A stretch of 64,000 nucleotides of DNA. Source: Selaginella tamariscina (Eukaryota; Streptophyta; Lycopodiopsida; Selaginellales; Selaginellaceae). This document shows positions 11,154 through 23,459 of this stretch, piece by piece. The stretch lies in the NCBI GenBank assembly GCA_003024785.1, contig PUQB01000002.1, positions 226,001 through 290,000 of the forward strand, in the 5' to 3' direction. Under the pieces are notes generated by a model. It saw only the letters and a program-made list of their open reading frames with translations. It had not been told where the DNA came from and did no database searches. Each line of letters starts with the position of its first letter. Position 1 is the first letter of the stretch. Both the position numbers and the translations under genes were made by a program.

Positions 11154-11241
11154 CCATGCTTGTCTCCTCATTGTTCACATAGCTTTGACAGTTCACTGAT
11201 CTAACAAGTTTGCTTAGTGTTTTCCGTCTTTTAAGAGAAAA

Positions 11242-11641
11242 ATGTCAGTCCTTGCAAAGCTTGTGTCCAAGAGTGGTAGTTTGTTCAGATCCAGATCTGG
11301 AAAGAAAGAGCTTCAGCGTTCGTCGAGCAGCTGTTCATCTTCTTCGTGTTCATCTTATGGCTATGAAAGCGATAACGATCTCTGGGAGGAATCTGAGGTT
11401 CAGTTCCTGCAGATGTTCCCAAGGGATGCATGGCTGTCTATGTGGGCAGTGGTGAAAAACAAGATTTGTGGTGGGCACTCATCTGCTGAAGAATCCTGTT
11501 TTCCAAGTGCTTCTCCAGAGGGCAGCAGATGAGTATGGGTACGAAAATACAGGAGCACTCACTATTCCCTGTGAGCTTGCTCTGTTTGAGCATTTCCTGT
11601 GGCTTCTAAACAACAACGATCCTATGATTGAAGTAAAATGA
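11242..11641 (+). pseudogene. SAUR pseudogene
   Basis: ATG at 11242 opens MSVLAKLVSKSGSLFRSRSG, then a Ser-rich linker and an acidic run. Before the core the frame is wrong: the DNA encoding VPADVPKGCMAVYVG is present but in the next frame. A lost A in the KQRFVV region changes frame again, and the LLKNPVFQVLLQRAADEYGY and LFEHFLWLLNNNDP segments follow. The end is shortened: the Ala stretch after NNNDP is deleted, and an extra A gives an early TGA. The TATA box and upstream block are still intact, so it may be transcribed. The lesions are not at the same positions as in the neighbouring copies. Confidence 0.88.
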
Positions 11642-12150
11642 GCGTCTCACATTCTACTCAGGCTAGATCCAATGTACTGCAGATCTAGAACTGCTCAGAT
11701 ATGACATTGTCACCATGTGATCCCAGAGAACCCTGAAGTGCCATGTGGAGAACACACGCTACATTCTTTTGTATGGCCTTGAACTCGGCCGTTTCATCCG
11801 TTGATGAAATCCATATACATAAATATAAGACTTTTTTGCTTTTTATTTATTTACATGGATTGTGTATTCTTGACATACGTAATGACATAACTTCATATCC
11901 ACAAATGTTCAATACTAAGCAACCCTCCCACGTCCGTGGATCAACATCATAGTGATTTTGTTATGAATTTGACTATGATAAACCAGTACCTTAAATTTAC
12001 TCCTCTTTTTGGACGAATCTCGATTATATATAATATACCTAAATAATATAGACTAGTTATTGTTGAAGTATATGTTTATACTGCTCTAAGATGCAGCAAT
12101 CGTCCTACAGAATCCAATTGAAAAGAATTCATTTAAGGAATCGTACACGA

Positions 12151-12187
12151 AAAATGGGCCACCACCATGTGAAAACATCTCTTTCTA
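12151..12187 (+). repeat. Arm 1 of a 37-bp inverted repeat
   Basis: CCACCACCATGTGAAAACAT and its surroundings occur here and as the reverse complement at 14249-14284 with about two mismatches. A third, more diverged direct copy is at 13667-13703. Either terminal repeats of a small DNA transposon of about 2.1 kb or duplicated regulatory DNA. Confidence 0.7.
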
Positions 12188-14248
12188 ACGTCACAAGGAA
12201 CGGCATCATCATGGAATCATATTCTAAATTTCAGCTTTATCAAATAAAGTTTGACATTATCATATAAGACATTTTCTTGTACTGTTAAATAATAAAGTCT
12301 GAGATTATCATATAAGACATCGTTTTAATATCTCCAGACGATATTGACTTGCGCCTTTGTCATCAACTCCCAACTCCCAACTCGGAAATATTGTATTGTA
12401 TTACATCAACCATTGAGCTTTAGGAGTACTTGTTTGTTTGTTTCATTATATTATGCTTTTACGTGATATACTTCCATCAATTATGTTAAGCAGAGGCGTT
12501 GTCAACAACTAATTTATAGTTTAGATTGTCATTATCACTCAATTTGCACAAATCAATCAATCATGTGTATATATATATATATTCACATGCTTGGAGAATG
12601 CGTGAATGCATAATTTGTAGTTCTTACATGGTTCACATCTTGAATTGTTTACAACATGCAAAAGTTGTTTTGTTCCTAACAAGCTTATGACATGAAGACA
12701 ATATGAAATCATTTGCACTGCACTTAGTGTTTCACACTTACGTTATAAATAGAAGTACGTGTAAAATCATCCTTTATACATGTAAATTTAGACTCATATA
12801 TTTCTTCACATTTTTTTGAATTAATTTATAAAATTAACATCTTATTAAAAAAACCTAAATATTAACTTATTAATAATATTCCATATACTTACGTCTTTAA
12901 AATTTTCAGTTATTATGCATATGTGAATGTTTTTGATTAACTAATATATGTTAATATTTTCTTTGCCCTACTTTATTAATACATTAAATACTACTCATAC
13001 TAACTTCCAACTTATTTGCAACTAATTTTCTTATACATTTTTAATATGCTTGTTAAGTTAATAAATTTTGAAAATATAGCCATCTCTTATTTGTGGAATA
13101 TTTTTGTTATCCTAACTAAACTTTCTAATCTATTTCTAACATATTTAAGCATAATATCTGTAACATGAACTTAGATTTCACACTTCGACAATAATTGAAT
13201 GATTAATAATTTATAAAAATAAAAGATATTATGGTGTGTAATTCTGCTTCAGAAATAGATGTACGTATATAACTCTTTATTAAATTTAATTAATAATTAA
13301 TTATTAAATTTATATTATATTAAATAATTTTAATTTAATTGCATTTTTAATTATTAAGAAAACATATTGAAGTTGAATGTGGTCTTCTCTAAGTCCAAAT
13401 AATACAGTTACAGAAATTATATTCTGTTACTAAACATTTGTGAAAAATAAAGTTGTTTTAAATTTATTTTGTATCGTAACTTAAAATTGAAACTTTGGTT
13501 TAAATGCGAGTAGTATAAGAGGTCTATAACATAATAAATAAAATAAAATAATTAATTAGATTAATAAGTAATAATAAAATAAATTATAGACTATTAAGGA
13601 AGGACAAGAATCATTTTCTCTCTGACGTTAAGTTCGATTGCACAAAGATCTGTACGTAATAACATGGAAAATGGGCAACCACCATGTGGAAACGTCTCCT
13701 TCCAGCGTTGGCTTCAGTATAGATTGAAATATAATAGTTTTTAAATGCAATGAAATAGTTAAATATGGAGAATATATATAATGTGCATGTTCGTTTAACT
13801 CATTATATTATAATTTTTATAGTATACTATATCAAATTAAATAATAATTAACATAGTTATAATCACGCAATTTGCACAAGTCAAGATTATAAGCCATTAT
13901 CATGGTATATATTTTCCTATCGTAGAATCTTGTGATTCGGTTTCAAATTCTCTGTTCTGTTGTTATTAAGAGAAGCATCCTTAAGAGTAGTTGTTAGAAT
14001 GAGAACATTTTTGTGTTTACAACATATACACAGACGTGTGTGTGTTAAGCAATTATAGGATATAATAACTACAGAATGCACATCATATAATGAAACAAAC
14101 AAAGGATCAAACACTTCTAACATTGGAAATTTGAAAGATCACTATCGTCTGGGAGATAACTATACAATATTGTATTTAAATTAGTTAAAAAGATACTGCA
14201 ATAATATACAAAAGTACTCATTTTGACACCATTTATATTATATATACT

Positions 14249-14284
14249 GGAAAGAGATGTTTTCACATGGTGGTGGCTCATTTT
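14249..14284 (-). repeat. Arm 2 of a 37-bp inverted repeat
   Basis: Reads ATGTTTTCACATGGTGGTGG on the + strand, the reverse complement of the 12151-12187 arm. Confidence 0.7.
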
Positions 14285-14641
14285 CAGTTCTCATTGGATT
14301 CAATCTACCATAACCAGTGAGAGATCCTTTCTAACCATATGAAATCTTACTATAAAGGTATTCACTTATTACTTAGACATGACGATGACGACTTGGCGTC
14401 AGTTGGTGCATGTGAAAGTTCAGAACGTAGACTTTAAGGTTTTACATTATCGCAACTAATCCAATGACCGTAAGAATTTCTTCCTAACTACTTCTAGTCT
14501 ATGTAAAAGGCTATGCAGTTATATATATTATACATGTACTGAGTACAAATTGTAAATCTTGTGATATATATAAATATAAATAATAATATATACAGAGAAC
14601 CCATTCGATGTTCTGAAGGCTTGTTTCTACAATTGACAGAG

Positions 14642-14690
14642 AACCCAGGACTTGGTTCTGCAGTTGTTCCCTAACTACCCTTCTAACCAC
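14642..14690 (+). promoter_or_regulatory. Conserved block upstream of SAUR copies (copy 2)
   Basis: Reads GGACTTGGTTCTGCAGTTG, then TTCCCTAACTACC, about 250 bp before the ATG at 14895. Matches 10947-10990 and 17034-17070. Confidence 0.55.
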
Positions 14691-14798
14691 CAGCCCTTTT
14701 AAGAGAGGCTGTTTAGCAACATGTAGAAGTTGTATTATTTAATTCTGCTCTTACTTAACCGTGGTCATACGAGTTTTACCACAGTAAATCATACTTTG

Positions 14799-14807
14799 TA
14801 TATATAT
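14799..14807 (+). promoter_or_regulatory. TATA box of SAUR locus
   Basis: TATATATAT about 90 bp before the ATG at 14895, with the same preceding ACCACAGTAA motif as the copy at 11146. Confidence 0.65.
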
Positions 14808-14894
14808 CATGCTAGGTGGGACTAATTCCTACATTGCATTTTGTGATTCTCTCTGTTCCGTGGAAATTTCTGTTTGTTTTTCAAGCGGGTATCC

Positions 14895-15331
14895 ATGGCA
14901 GTCCTTGCAAAGCTCATCTCTAAGAGCAGTAGTTTGTTCAGATCTAGATCTAAGAAGAGGCTTGGGAGGTCTTCCAGCAGTTGCTCATCTTCTTCTTATT
15001 CAAGTTCTTCATCTGATTATGAGAGTGATATGACCACTACGAAGAAGATGAATGTTCGGTTCCTGCAGATGTCCCAAAGGGTTGCATGGTTGTGTATGTG
15101 GGCAACGGTGAGAAACATAGGTTTGTGGTGGGTACTCATCTCCTGAAGAATCCTGTTTTTCAAGTACTCCTCCAGAGGGCAGCAGATGAATACGGCTATG
15201 AAAATGCAGGAGCTCTCACTATTCCCTGCGAGACTGTCTTGTTCGAGCATTTTCTATGGCTTCTCAACAACAATGATCCTGCTGCTGCCATGATTGAAGT
15301 AAATGAGCTTCTAGCTTTCTACTCCAGTTAA
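14895..15331 (+). pseudogene. SAUR with one frameshift, core intact
   Basis: ATG at 14895 opens MAVLAKLISKSSSLFRSRSK and a long Ser linker. A base appears to be missing at about 15026 (AGTGATATGACC). The other frame gives DHYEEDECSVPADVPKG directly before the core, and the core then stays open to the natural stop (FVVGTHLLKNPVFQVLLQRA, LFEHFLWLLNNNDP, ending LLAFYSS). A shorter protein of 81 residues could start at the ATG at 15086 (MVVYVGNGEKHRFVVGTH), carrying most of the SAUR domain. This is the least damaged of the 11-18 kb trio. A one-base sequencing error is possible here. Confidence 0.8.
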
Positions 15332-17033
15332 TGATCAGATCTGGTATATATAGTTTCTCACCAGCAGTTTCCCAAAGCTCCAGAAGCATCAAGACAAGTT
15401 TCAAAGAGAATCCTGATCTTGGATCATGTCTTACATTCTTGGTACGGCCTCAAACTTGGTTGTACGGAGTTTCCAATGAAACTCACCCTTTTTGGGTTCA
15501 TACTAAATGTATCTGCAACTTCAATTTAAAATTGCCATTTGCGTTGATACGATTATGTGCAGATTTCATGATGCTTGTCATATAGATGCCTCAACGTGTA
15601 TATATAACGTATATATATGTATATACATTGTGCAGAAATTTCGTAAATTGTGTGATTGAACTTGTATCTCTCTACTCTTCAATCATTGAAGAGTAGATAG
15701 ATGCATGCATGTACATGATGTTTCTTCGACTGATATATCGAAGCCACTCACCATGAGCTCACCATCACATGGAACCATCAGTTTTTCAGTCGATAACTTA
15801 TGCAATCTAATTTAATTTTCTGGTTAAAAATCAACATTTAATATCTGATCATCCCTCAGGCTAGGGACTTACATGAAATGTTCAAAATACAACTGAGTTC
15901 ACTGTTATAGTGAGTATCTTTCTTTCAATCATGCATGATTTTTTTATACCGTCGTTGTCCAGAAATGGTTGTAGATGTATTATTATTACTTGATCTTGGA
16001 AGACCCAAAGATATAGACAAGATGATTTCAACTTGTTTGTCACTATCTTTCAACTTCTACAATATTTTAACTTGTGTAGTATTTAATATCATGATATGAT
16101 TATTGTTAATTTAATACCATTATTTGCTCCATTAAAAGGAAACTTTATATAATACACTAACAAGATGATTTCAACTTGTTTGTCACTATCTTTCAACTTC
16201 TGCAACGTCTAACTTGTATGGTATTTAAGATCATGATACTATTACTGTTAATTTAATACTATTATTTACATTATTAAGTGGATAATATACTAATAAATAT
16301 GCAAGCATATAAAACAATAAAAGAAAAATGTGTGTGTGAGGGAGACGGGGGAGTGGTGTGTGCATAGATTTACAAGCTTCCGTTTGTTTTATTGTCAATG
16401 ATTACGAGTCCTACAAATATGGCTGTTTTAAATGAGTTTTTTCCACACACACACATGTATAGACACACTTATACGCCAGGACAACATCTGATATGACACC
16501 ATTAAGATCTTTTTATGGACGTACATATGACATACTAAGCTCGATTATCCTTGTGTAACGTACTTCTAATGGGAAAGTATAAATGTATATATAGACTATA
16601 CACCATAACAGATATATACCTGAAATCTGTGTTGAACAAGTCAAAGTCCCACGACGTTCAACGCTTAAGATCAGATCTTAACCATTAGAATTGGTCAGAG
16701 TTTGACTTTTATGGACTTAATTTGACTTGGTAAAACTTGTCATGTTGACGGTTTCGATGAAACAGCTTTGGATAGATAAGTCAAGACACACGTATTTGTA
16801 TATATATGTATATAAGTAGGTAAATATATGTTGTATATATATATTTGAAGTTTTGCAAACATATTCACTTTCATAAAACCCCAACTTAATAAAGGATGTT
16901 AAATTATTGTGTTGTATATACAAAGTTTTATAATTATTGTCTTAGCAGGTCACTCTTATAACCATTTAAAAATAGTACTCCATCACCGAGGCAATAATTC
17001 TTGAAGGTAAGGGTTCTGCATAAGCAGATGATT

Positions 17034-17070
17034 CAGGCCTTGTTCTTGCAGTTGCTCCCAACCACCGTTT
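17034..17070 (+). promoter_or_regulatory. Conserved block upstream of SAUR copies (copy 3)
   Basis: Reads GGCCTTGTTCTTGCAGTTG, then CTCCCAACCACCG, about 1 kb before the SAUR at 18060. It is further from its gene than in the other two loci, so the interval has grown or the element is just flank. Confidence 0.5.
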
Positions 17071-17450
17071 TACATCCAATGTTAGTCCAGAACAGAGTCT
17101 TTCGTTGCATGGATTCATAATCAACGGACAGAAATATGTACAATTTGCATCACATTTTACAGTATATTCACTGTTGCTCAATATATTAGACTGCAGATAG
17201 AATTCACAACTTGTAATGGATTGGACATATTCAGCTTGTGATTTCAGGCTGAAAGTAGCAGCCGCCAGGAGCATTAATATTTCACCAGAAACAATATCCA
17301 TATGTATATATATATGTCTTGGATGATAAGATGTCTCTGCAGATGGGGCCGTCAATGGTCAGAGCCACCATCATTTTAACAGGCCGTCCATATGTCTTAA
17401 GATGTAACATGTCCCTCTGGCTGACTAGATGGGTTTATATGAAATGCGGC

Positions 17451-17545
17451 ATGGAGGCTGGGGAATACATCGCCAATCTCGAGAGTGTTGTCTGTAGAAG
17501 AAGAAGCAAACTTTATGGTGTTCACTAGTAGCCAGACATATGAAT
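17451..17545 (+). repeat. Duplicated SAUR flank, copy A
   Basis: ATGGAGGCTG, then a CGAGAGTGTTGTCTGTAGAA stretch and GTAGCCAGACA, matches 36761-36850. Both lie 0.5-0.7 kb upstream of a SAUR (18060 and 37455), showing these two loci descend from one duplicated segment. Confidence 0.7.
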
Positions 17546-17966
17546 GAATGTTTGGAAATGTTAATCTTTCAAATACTTGACCTATATGACTTTTTCTTCC
17601 TGTTTAACACAAGCCCAAACTACACATTCTTGAACTTAATCCATATGGTTTCGACTTGTATAATATAAACTTAATTATGTCATGGTTTTGACTTAATACG
17701 ATAATATATGAGATAATTTGGTAAATTTTATTGAATGGACTGCTTCAAACTTTTATGCTATGTTAAAAATAGTAGACGCCATTCTATCCAAGAATCTGAA
17801 GCCTTTGTCGTGTTCCAGTCCAGTGGAGTTTTTTTTAATATTAAACATTTCCATTTACTAAAAGGACTATGGCCCTGCATGCATGTGAAAGCCCATGTGG
17901 ATGGTCCTTTGTTTAGGTGCCTATCAAACGCTCTTTTTCTACAGAATTTTATTCCCTGTTTCCAAC

Positions 17967-17974
17967 TATATATA
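17967..17974 (+). promoter_or_regulatory. TATA box of SAUR pseudogene
   Basis: TATATATA in TTTCCAACTATATATACTCA, 86 bp before the ATG at 18060. Confidence 0.65.
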
Positions 17975-18059
17975 CTCACAAAGTTCAGTTCTACACAACT
18001 ATGTCTGATTTCTCTATCAAAGTTCATTGTTTCTATACACAGTTCAATTCCTTTGAGCA

Positions 18060-18475
18060 ATGGCAATCTTTTCAAAGGTTGGAAAGGCTCTTTTCAAGTC
18101 CGGTTCAAGAAAGAAGCTGGAACGCACTTGGGTAAACAGTTCTTCGATGTCTTCAGATTCATGTAATTGCTATGACAGCGATGAGGAAGCCGATTGTCAC
18201 GGGATTCCAGCGGATGTTCCCAAGGGATGCATGGCTGTGTAGTGGGGAGTGCTGAAACGAAGAGATTCGTGGTGGGGACTCATCTTCTAAAGAATCCTGT
18301 GTTTCAAGTGCTTCTCCAGAGAGCAGCAGATGAATATGGCTATGAAAATGCAGGAGCACTCACTATTCCCTGCGATGCTGTTCTGTTCGAGCATTTTTTG
18401 TGCTTCTCAAGAACAATGACCCTGCAGGGACCCTGCGCAGAGGTAGATGAGCTTCTTGCATTCTACACAGGTTAG
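18060..18475 (+). pseudogene. SAUR pseudogene
   Basis: ATG at 18060 opens MAIFSKVGKALFKSGSRKKL, close to the intact gene at 37455 (MAIFTRLGKALLRSASKK). The frame runs to IPADVPKGCMAV, where one T missing from the Tyr codon turns it into TAG. Past that the core continues in the next frame (RFVVGTHLLKNPVFQVLLQR, GALTIPCDAVLFEHF). A lost G after the Phe-Leu pair and a short insertion near the NNDP motif shift it again, and it ends with ELLAFYTG. The TATA box is intact. The parent is most likely the 37.4-kb lineage, by N-terminus and shared flank. Confidence 0.88.
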
Positions 18476-21400
18476 ATTCTACCATTGATGCAGCTTAATC
18501 AAAGTTGCGAAAGGTGAAGAGGACATTGAATTTACCAAGAATTTCATGGATAAGTCTCATGTGGGCATGGCTTTTCCCCTTACAATACCAAGGGAATCCG
18601 CCATAGGATACACTTGTACGGCCATGAACAGGCAGTACGAATTCTTTTTGTATGAAATTTTATTTAATTGATGAAGACACTTTACTCTGCACTCGCTAAT
18701 ATTATGTCATACATGTTACATTACATTCGTTATAATTTATTTGCACCTTATTAAAGATATTTTCGTGCTTAATTTTAAAATTTATTCTAATGGATTGAAA
18801 TAATAATAAATAAATCTTTTTTATTTTATATAATAATAATAAGAAAGTATTATTATCTATTACGTGCTTATTATCATCGGCTTAATTTTAAAATTTATTC
18901 TAATGAATTGAAATAATAATAAAAAATATTTTTTATTTTATATAATAAAAAATAAAGTATTTATTATCTATTATGTGCTTATTGAAATAAAATTAAAAAC
19001 CCTTTAGAAAGGAAAATTTAAGTTTAACAAGAATACAAAAGAATCAACTAATATGCTGTTACTTATATAGAATTTTCTTTTTGTTCTTTTAAGTACTTTA
19101 AATGAAAATTAACTAAATGCTATAAACTAAGCTAGCAAAGAAGTTGTAATACAAATGTGAAATCAAGTAATCTTTAAATCTTATTCATTACGTAAGTTCA
19201 ACATATTAAATAACATTTGTTTCATGTTATACCTTCCTCAAATTATAATATACATAATTTTTTATTAATACAATAATAATAAAGTATTATAATAATGAAG
19301 TGTTTATTTACTTTAAATCAACATACTGTTTTATAAAACTACATTCAAATATAAATTAAAGTTCTTATTGTAAATATGTTTTAAATTTACATTTTAATAT
19401 AAATTTTGTTATATCCAAGTCCTCGTTAGGTATTAAGATTCAACAATTGCTTATATAATAATAAATACCATTCATAACGAAATCATTAACTTTCTTATGC
19501 TCAAATATGAGTGCTAAGCCTTGGGCATCTGCTCAAGGAAGGTTAAGTCTTATAACCTAGTTATGGGTGTGTGTGAAATATTTGGACTTAAAGAACCAAG
19601 CTTATTTAATAAAGGCCCTTTCATGAAGCATGTGCTTAAGGTTGTTCAACATTATTAAACACTTGTGTTTGACTATAATGCACACTTGTGTTATAATAAA
19701 TCTTAGGTCTAGGTATAACTTGGCCCATAAATTCATAAGAGTTAACTATGGATCAAGTTATCCCTTGTAGTTACGTAAGGTTTGTACACTTAGGTGAGAG
19801 TGTTTTGTCCAAGTGTAATGGATAATACCTTTGCCTTTATTATAGGGTATATGTTAGAGCACGTTTCTTTATGGTGGTGTTAGAATATAAACCTATTTAG
19901 GTTTGCTATAGTTAAGTCACTTTAGGGCATTTAAGTATGATCCTGAGAGTCCTTAGGGTTATTCTAGAAGATTTAGCATTGCTCATGTTGACGATGATAT
20001 TGAATGGACACTTAATAACCACATGTTAAATCAAAATTTAATAATATATATGAATTGTATAATAACTTTAATTTTGTCTTTTTCATATATGCTATCATTA
20101 TTAATCAACTTTTATAAACTTTTTTACATATGATTCATGCATTCAAAATTGACTTTCATTTATGTTGCATTCTTATCGGTGAACTTCAAAATCTTTAATA
20201 TACAATGCACTTTCATTCCATAAGGATAATCAACTCTGCACTCTAAAAGTCAAACTTCTTAATTAGTTAATAGCTTCTTGATATAAAAATCAAACTTCTT
20301 AATTAGTTAATAGCTTCTTTAATATCAAGAGTTTTAAATTACTTCTTATACCAATCATTATTCATCACAAATTGTTGCATACTTTTTAACATTGTGTCTT
20401 CCATATAATGACTTATAACTAGAAAACTATAAATAAAACAAGTAGGTGTTATTTCATTAAAAAAGTTTCTTACATAAAATAATTGATCAATTTTTATTTT
20501 AAAATGTTTAAAGAATAAGAGAAAATTATAACAAGAGCAAAACTATCAACATAGTTTAACATTTAGGTTGTAGTTGAATATGGATTTTTTTCCATAGGTT
20601 TTTAATATTCCATTAAGAGACATAACCTTCATTATAATAAGTTTAATGGCAATCTTACCTATAGTAAACAATAAAATCTTTTATTTTTGTAATGTGTTGC
20701 AAGATTTGTCACACATGTTAATCATGCTTATACAATTTAAATTAAAATAAAAAATCTTGAAAACATCAAGAAAATTATGAAACATATTGTTTGCCATGTG
20801 GGTGCAAACATTGTTGATGCATTGGTGAGATTAAAAAATGCTACAAGGTATTTAAATTGTATATAACAAGTGTAAAAAATCATTTTTTATTCATCACTTT
20901 ACTTAATGTGTATTCTCCTTAATGATTAATTTTTATAAAATATCAAATTCTCAACAATAGCTCAAGCATATTAAAAACAAGAGAAAATGACTACTTTTTT
21001 AAAATAAATATCATATTCAATTAAAATAATCAACCACTAGATAATACTCCCATCCTATTTAATCATAAAAAATAAACCTAAACCCTAAATCCTAAAGTTC
21101 TAGTGAATTCCTAAGGATGTATGCACTTTAATGTTTTAATTGCATAAATATAACATTAAAAGATGTATACTAGAGTATTCATATGAGTTTATCTATTAAA
21201 CCGATGTAATAAATTTATATTGGTTATATGTAATAAAAGTTTTTAAACTAGGTGTAAACTCGAGTGTGTTTGAACAATTATGATTTTTTACTTGTTTTTA
21301 TATATTAGTTTTATATTTTAAAATATTTTATAAAACTTTTACGATATTCAATTTTTTTATTAATTCAAAGTATGGTACTACAATATCACTCCTTATTGTT

Positions 21401-23459
21401 CTCTCATGTAATAAATATTTATTGAATTGCTCATCATCTAAATGAAAGATCGTAAGTTTAATTATTGTTTAGCTTACATACATTTATATGTCTTAAATTA
21501 TTAATACTTAATTAATAAACTAATTACGTATAAATTTATTAATATATAATCATATAATTGTTTAATATATATTTAAGTATTTACCAAGGTTATGCCTTCT
21601 TTTCCGAGTTCCTCCAATTCATTCCGATCAAATCTATTTATAATAATAGTATTAACATGTATATACATACATATATATATATAATATATATAATACAATC
21701 ACAAATGTAATATATGTATACACATAGGATAAAGATATAGACATACATACAAGCATATATACATATATACACATAAATACATATAGACATATATATAGAA
21801 AATATGTCTACATTTATGTTCTTTTCATTAAAGGTGAAAGTAAAGTTTATACCCCTTTCAAATTTGCCAAAGTTAATTTATTATATTGTAAGTGGAGTGA
21901 ATTTAATACAATTAATTTTAAATTAATTTTTCATTACAAATTCAAATTTATTCTATTTTCTCCATAAATTTCAAGATAGATTCATTTGCTCAATATTCAA
22001 TTTTAAATTCTTTTTAAACAGGAAAAGTTTTCTTTAAAAAGTAAGACTCATCTGAGTGGCATTTGCAAATGTCATATATGCATTGGATCCTACTATTTTG
22101 TACTCTCCAAAGTCCAAGACATACATAAGACTGTTGCATGTTATAATCTCAATATCCACCTCATCTATGTCTATTTCAATTTATATCATGTGCATAAACA
22201 TTTTCAATTCTTTTACAATTAAATTAACATTCAAACTCATTTTTTTAACTTAACTTTTTTTTTTGTTAACAATATAAAATTCATGTTAAAAATAATTTTG
22301 AAAGTTCTTTCAACATTTCCATATTGAACACTGGTAAATTCTTCAAAACTTCCCATTTAAATATAAATAATAATCGTGCAATTTTAACAATGTGCAATTT
22401 TAAAACACTATGTTATGAATCTTTTCTATTAAAAGTTCATGACATCACATTCCTCTATTAAACATTTCCATTGCTTTATGTAATTATTCACATTGCAAAT
22501 CTATATTACATTGATTGTGTATAAGTTTTAATATGGCATTTAAAGTACTGAATAAATTTATACTTATGAATTTTTATTTCTTAAATTCAAAATTTAATAT
22601 GAAACAATTTAAAACTCAACTTACTTGTTCACACTTAAAAAGTAATTTTTGAATGTCTCAGTTCCAAAATTTATAACTTATATTACAATTATACATATAC
22701 AATAAAAAGTTATATAAGAAAGTATAATAATAAAAAATATATATAATATACTATTAATATACCATGTTTAAGTTAAGAGGATCATATATTCTCAATTGAA
22801 TGTAAGAAAGTGTAATATCTTGTTGTAAATTGATTTCAATTTTAAAGTTTATTAGCAAAATCTAATTAAATAAAAAGTCAATTACGTCATTTGATTAAAT
22901 AGTATTAAATTATATAGATCCTTTACAAAGGAAAAATATTAATTATTAAGTTCTGTTATATAAGAAGATATTAACATCGTCACATATTAACCCCATTCAC
23001 ACATCCAATTCAAAATCTGATCTCACGGCTGAGTAAAAATTCATGTGTTGTTTGTTACGTACATGGTACATGTTGATGTGTAAGTCTTGTGTGTGCATGT
23101 GTGACAGAAAGTGTGTGTCTGTGAGTGATTGTGTGAGAGAGTACGCTTGTGTATTAATACGACATGTTGAGGGAACCTGGCCATAATGTGTGTGTGTGAG
23201 AGAGAGACAACTCAGTGTACCAAATCTAATTATATGTTAGTTTGTGTACATATCAACATGTATATACATGAGTACACAGAAGTTTGTGGGTTATGTAGAT
23301 ACTTCTAGCATATGTCGATCCCAAAGAATGCCATCACTACATTATTGACACAAAAAACACCGCAAACGAAACGAATGACCGGACCAACCCCAATCGAGAA
23401 GCGATATTGTCTGAACGCGTTTCAGAATGAAAAATAGCAATTAAGGAAATTGCAGACCT
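18476..23459. other. AT-rich intergenic DNA
   Basis: No gene found in nearly 5 kb. The only non-AT part is a decayed repeat copy at 19498-19960. Short direct repeats occur near 18765-18990 (TTAATTTTAAAATTTATTCT twice) and 20245-20320. Runs of (AT)n and ACATAT lie near 21655-21800, and TG-rich microsatellite stretches near 23090-23210. Confidence 0.65.
19498..19960 (-). repeat. Decayed copy of the GC-rich 51-kb repeat
   Basis: The + strand reads GTGCTAAGCCTTGGGCATCT, then GCTCAAGGAAGGTTAAG, then an AGGTCTAGGTATAACTTGGC block. These match the reverse complement of 51220-51700 in the same order. Many C/G positions of the 51-kb copy are T/A here, as expected for an old, methylated and deaminated transposon. 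Confidence 0.75.

Larger units (their letters stand above)
10690..11241. other. SAUR upstream region
   Basis: No gene. Contains the conserved upstream block (10947-10990), a short GTGCAATTT repeat near 10875-10902 and a TATA box at 11146-11153. Confidence 0.6.
11642..14641. other. AT-rich intergenic DNA with an inverted repeat
   Basis: No gene found. Very AT-rich between about 12700 and 13600. A motif around CCACCACCATGTG occurs at 12151-12187 and 13667-13703 (+) and inverted at 14249-14284. Confidence 0.6.
15332..17966. other. Intergenic DNA with duplicated SAUR flanks
   Basis: No gene supported; the 129-codon frame at 16966-17355 (-) has no motif and overlaps a conserved flank. Contains the conserved block at 17034-17070 and a segment at 17451-17545 that recurs at 36761-36850. 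A direct repeat (TTTCAACTTGTTTGTCACT) occurs near 16026 and 16168. Confidence 0.55.

Noticed and set aside
16966-17355. 129-codon minus-strand frame
   Set aside because: No motif, and it overlaps a duplicated SAUR flank on the other strand.
11242-18475. Programmed ribosomal frameshifting in SAURs, because several copies have the N-terminus and core in different frames
   Set aside because: The shift positions and directions differ (before the core at 11242 and 14895, within YVG at 18060), there is no shared slippery site, and the intact paralogues need no shift.
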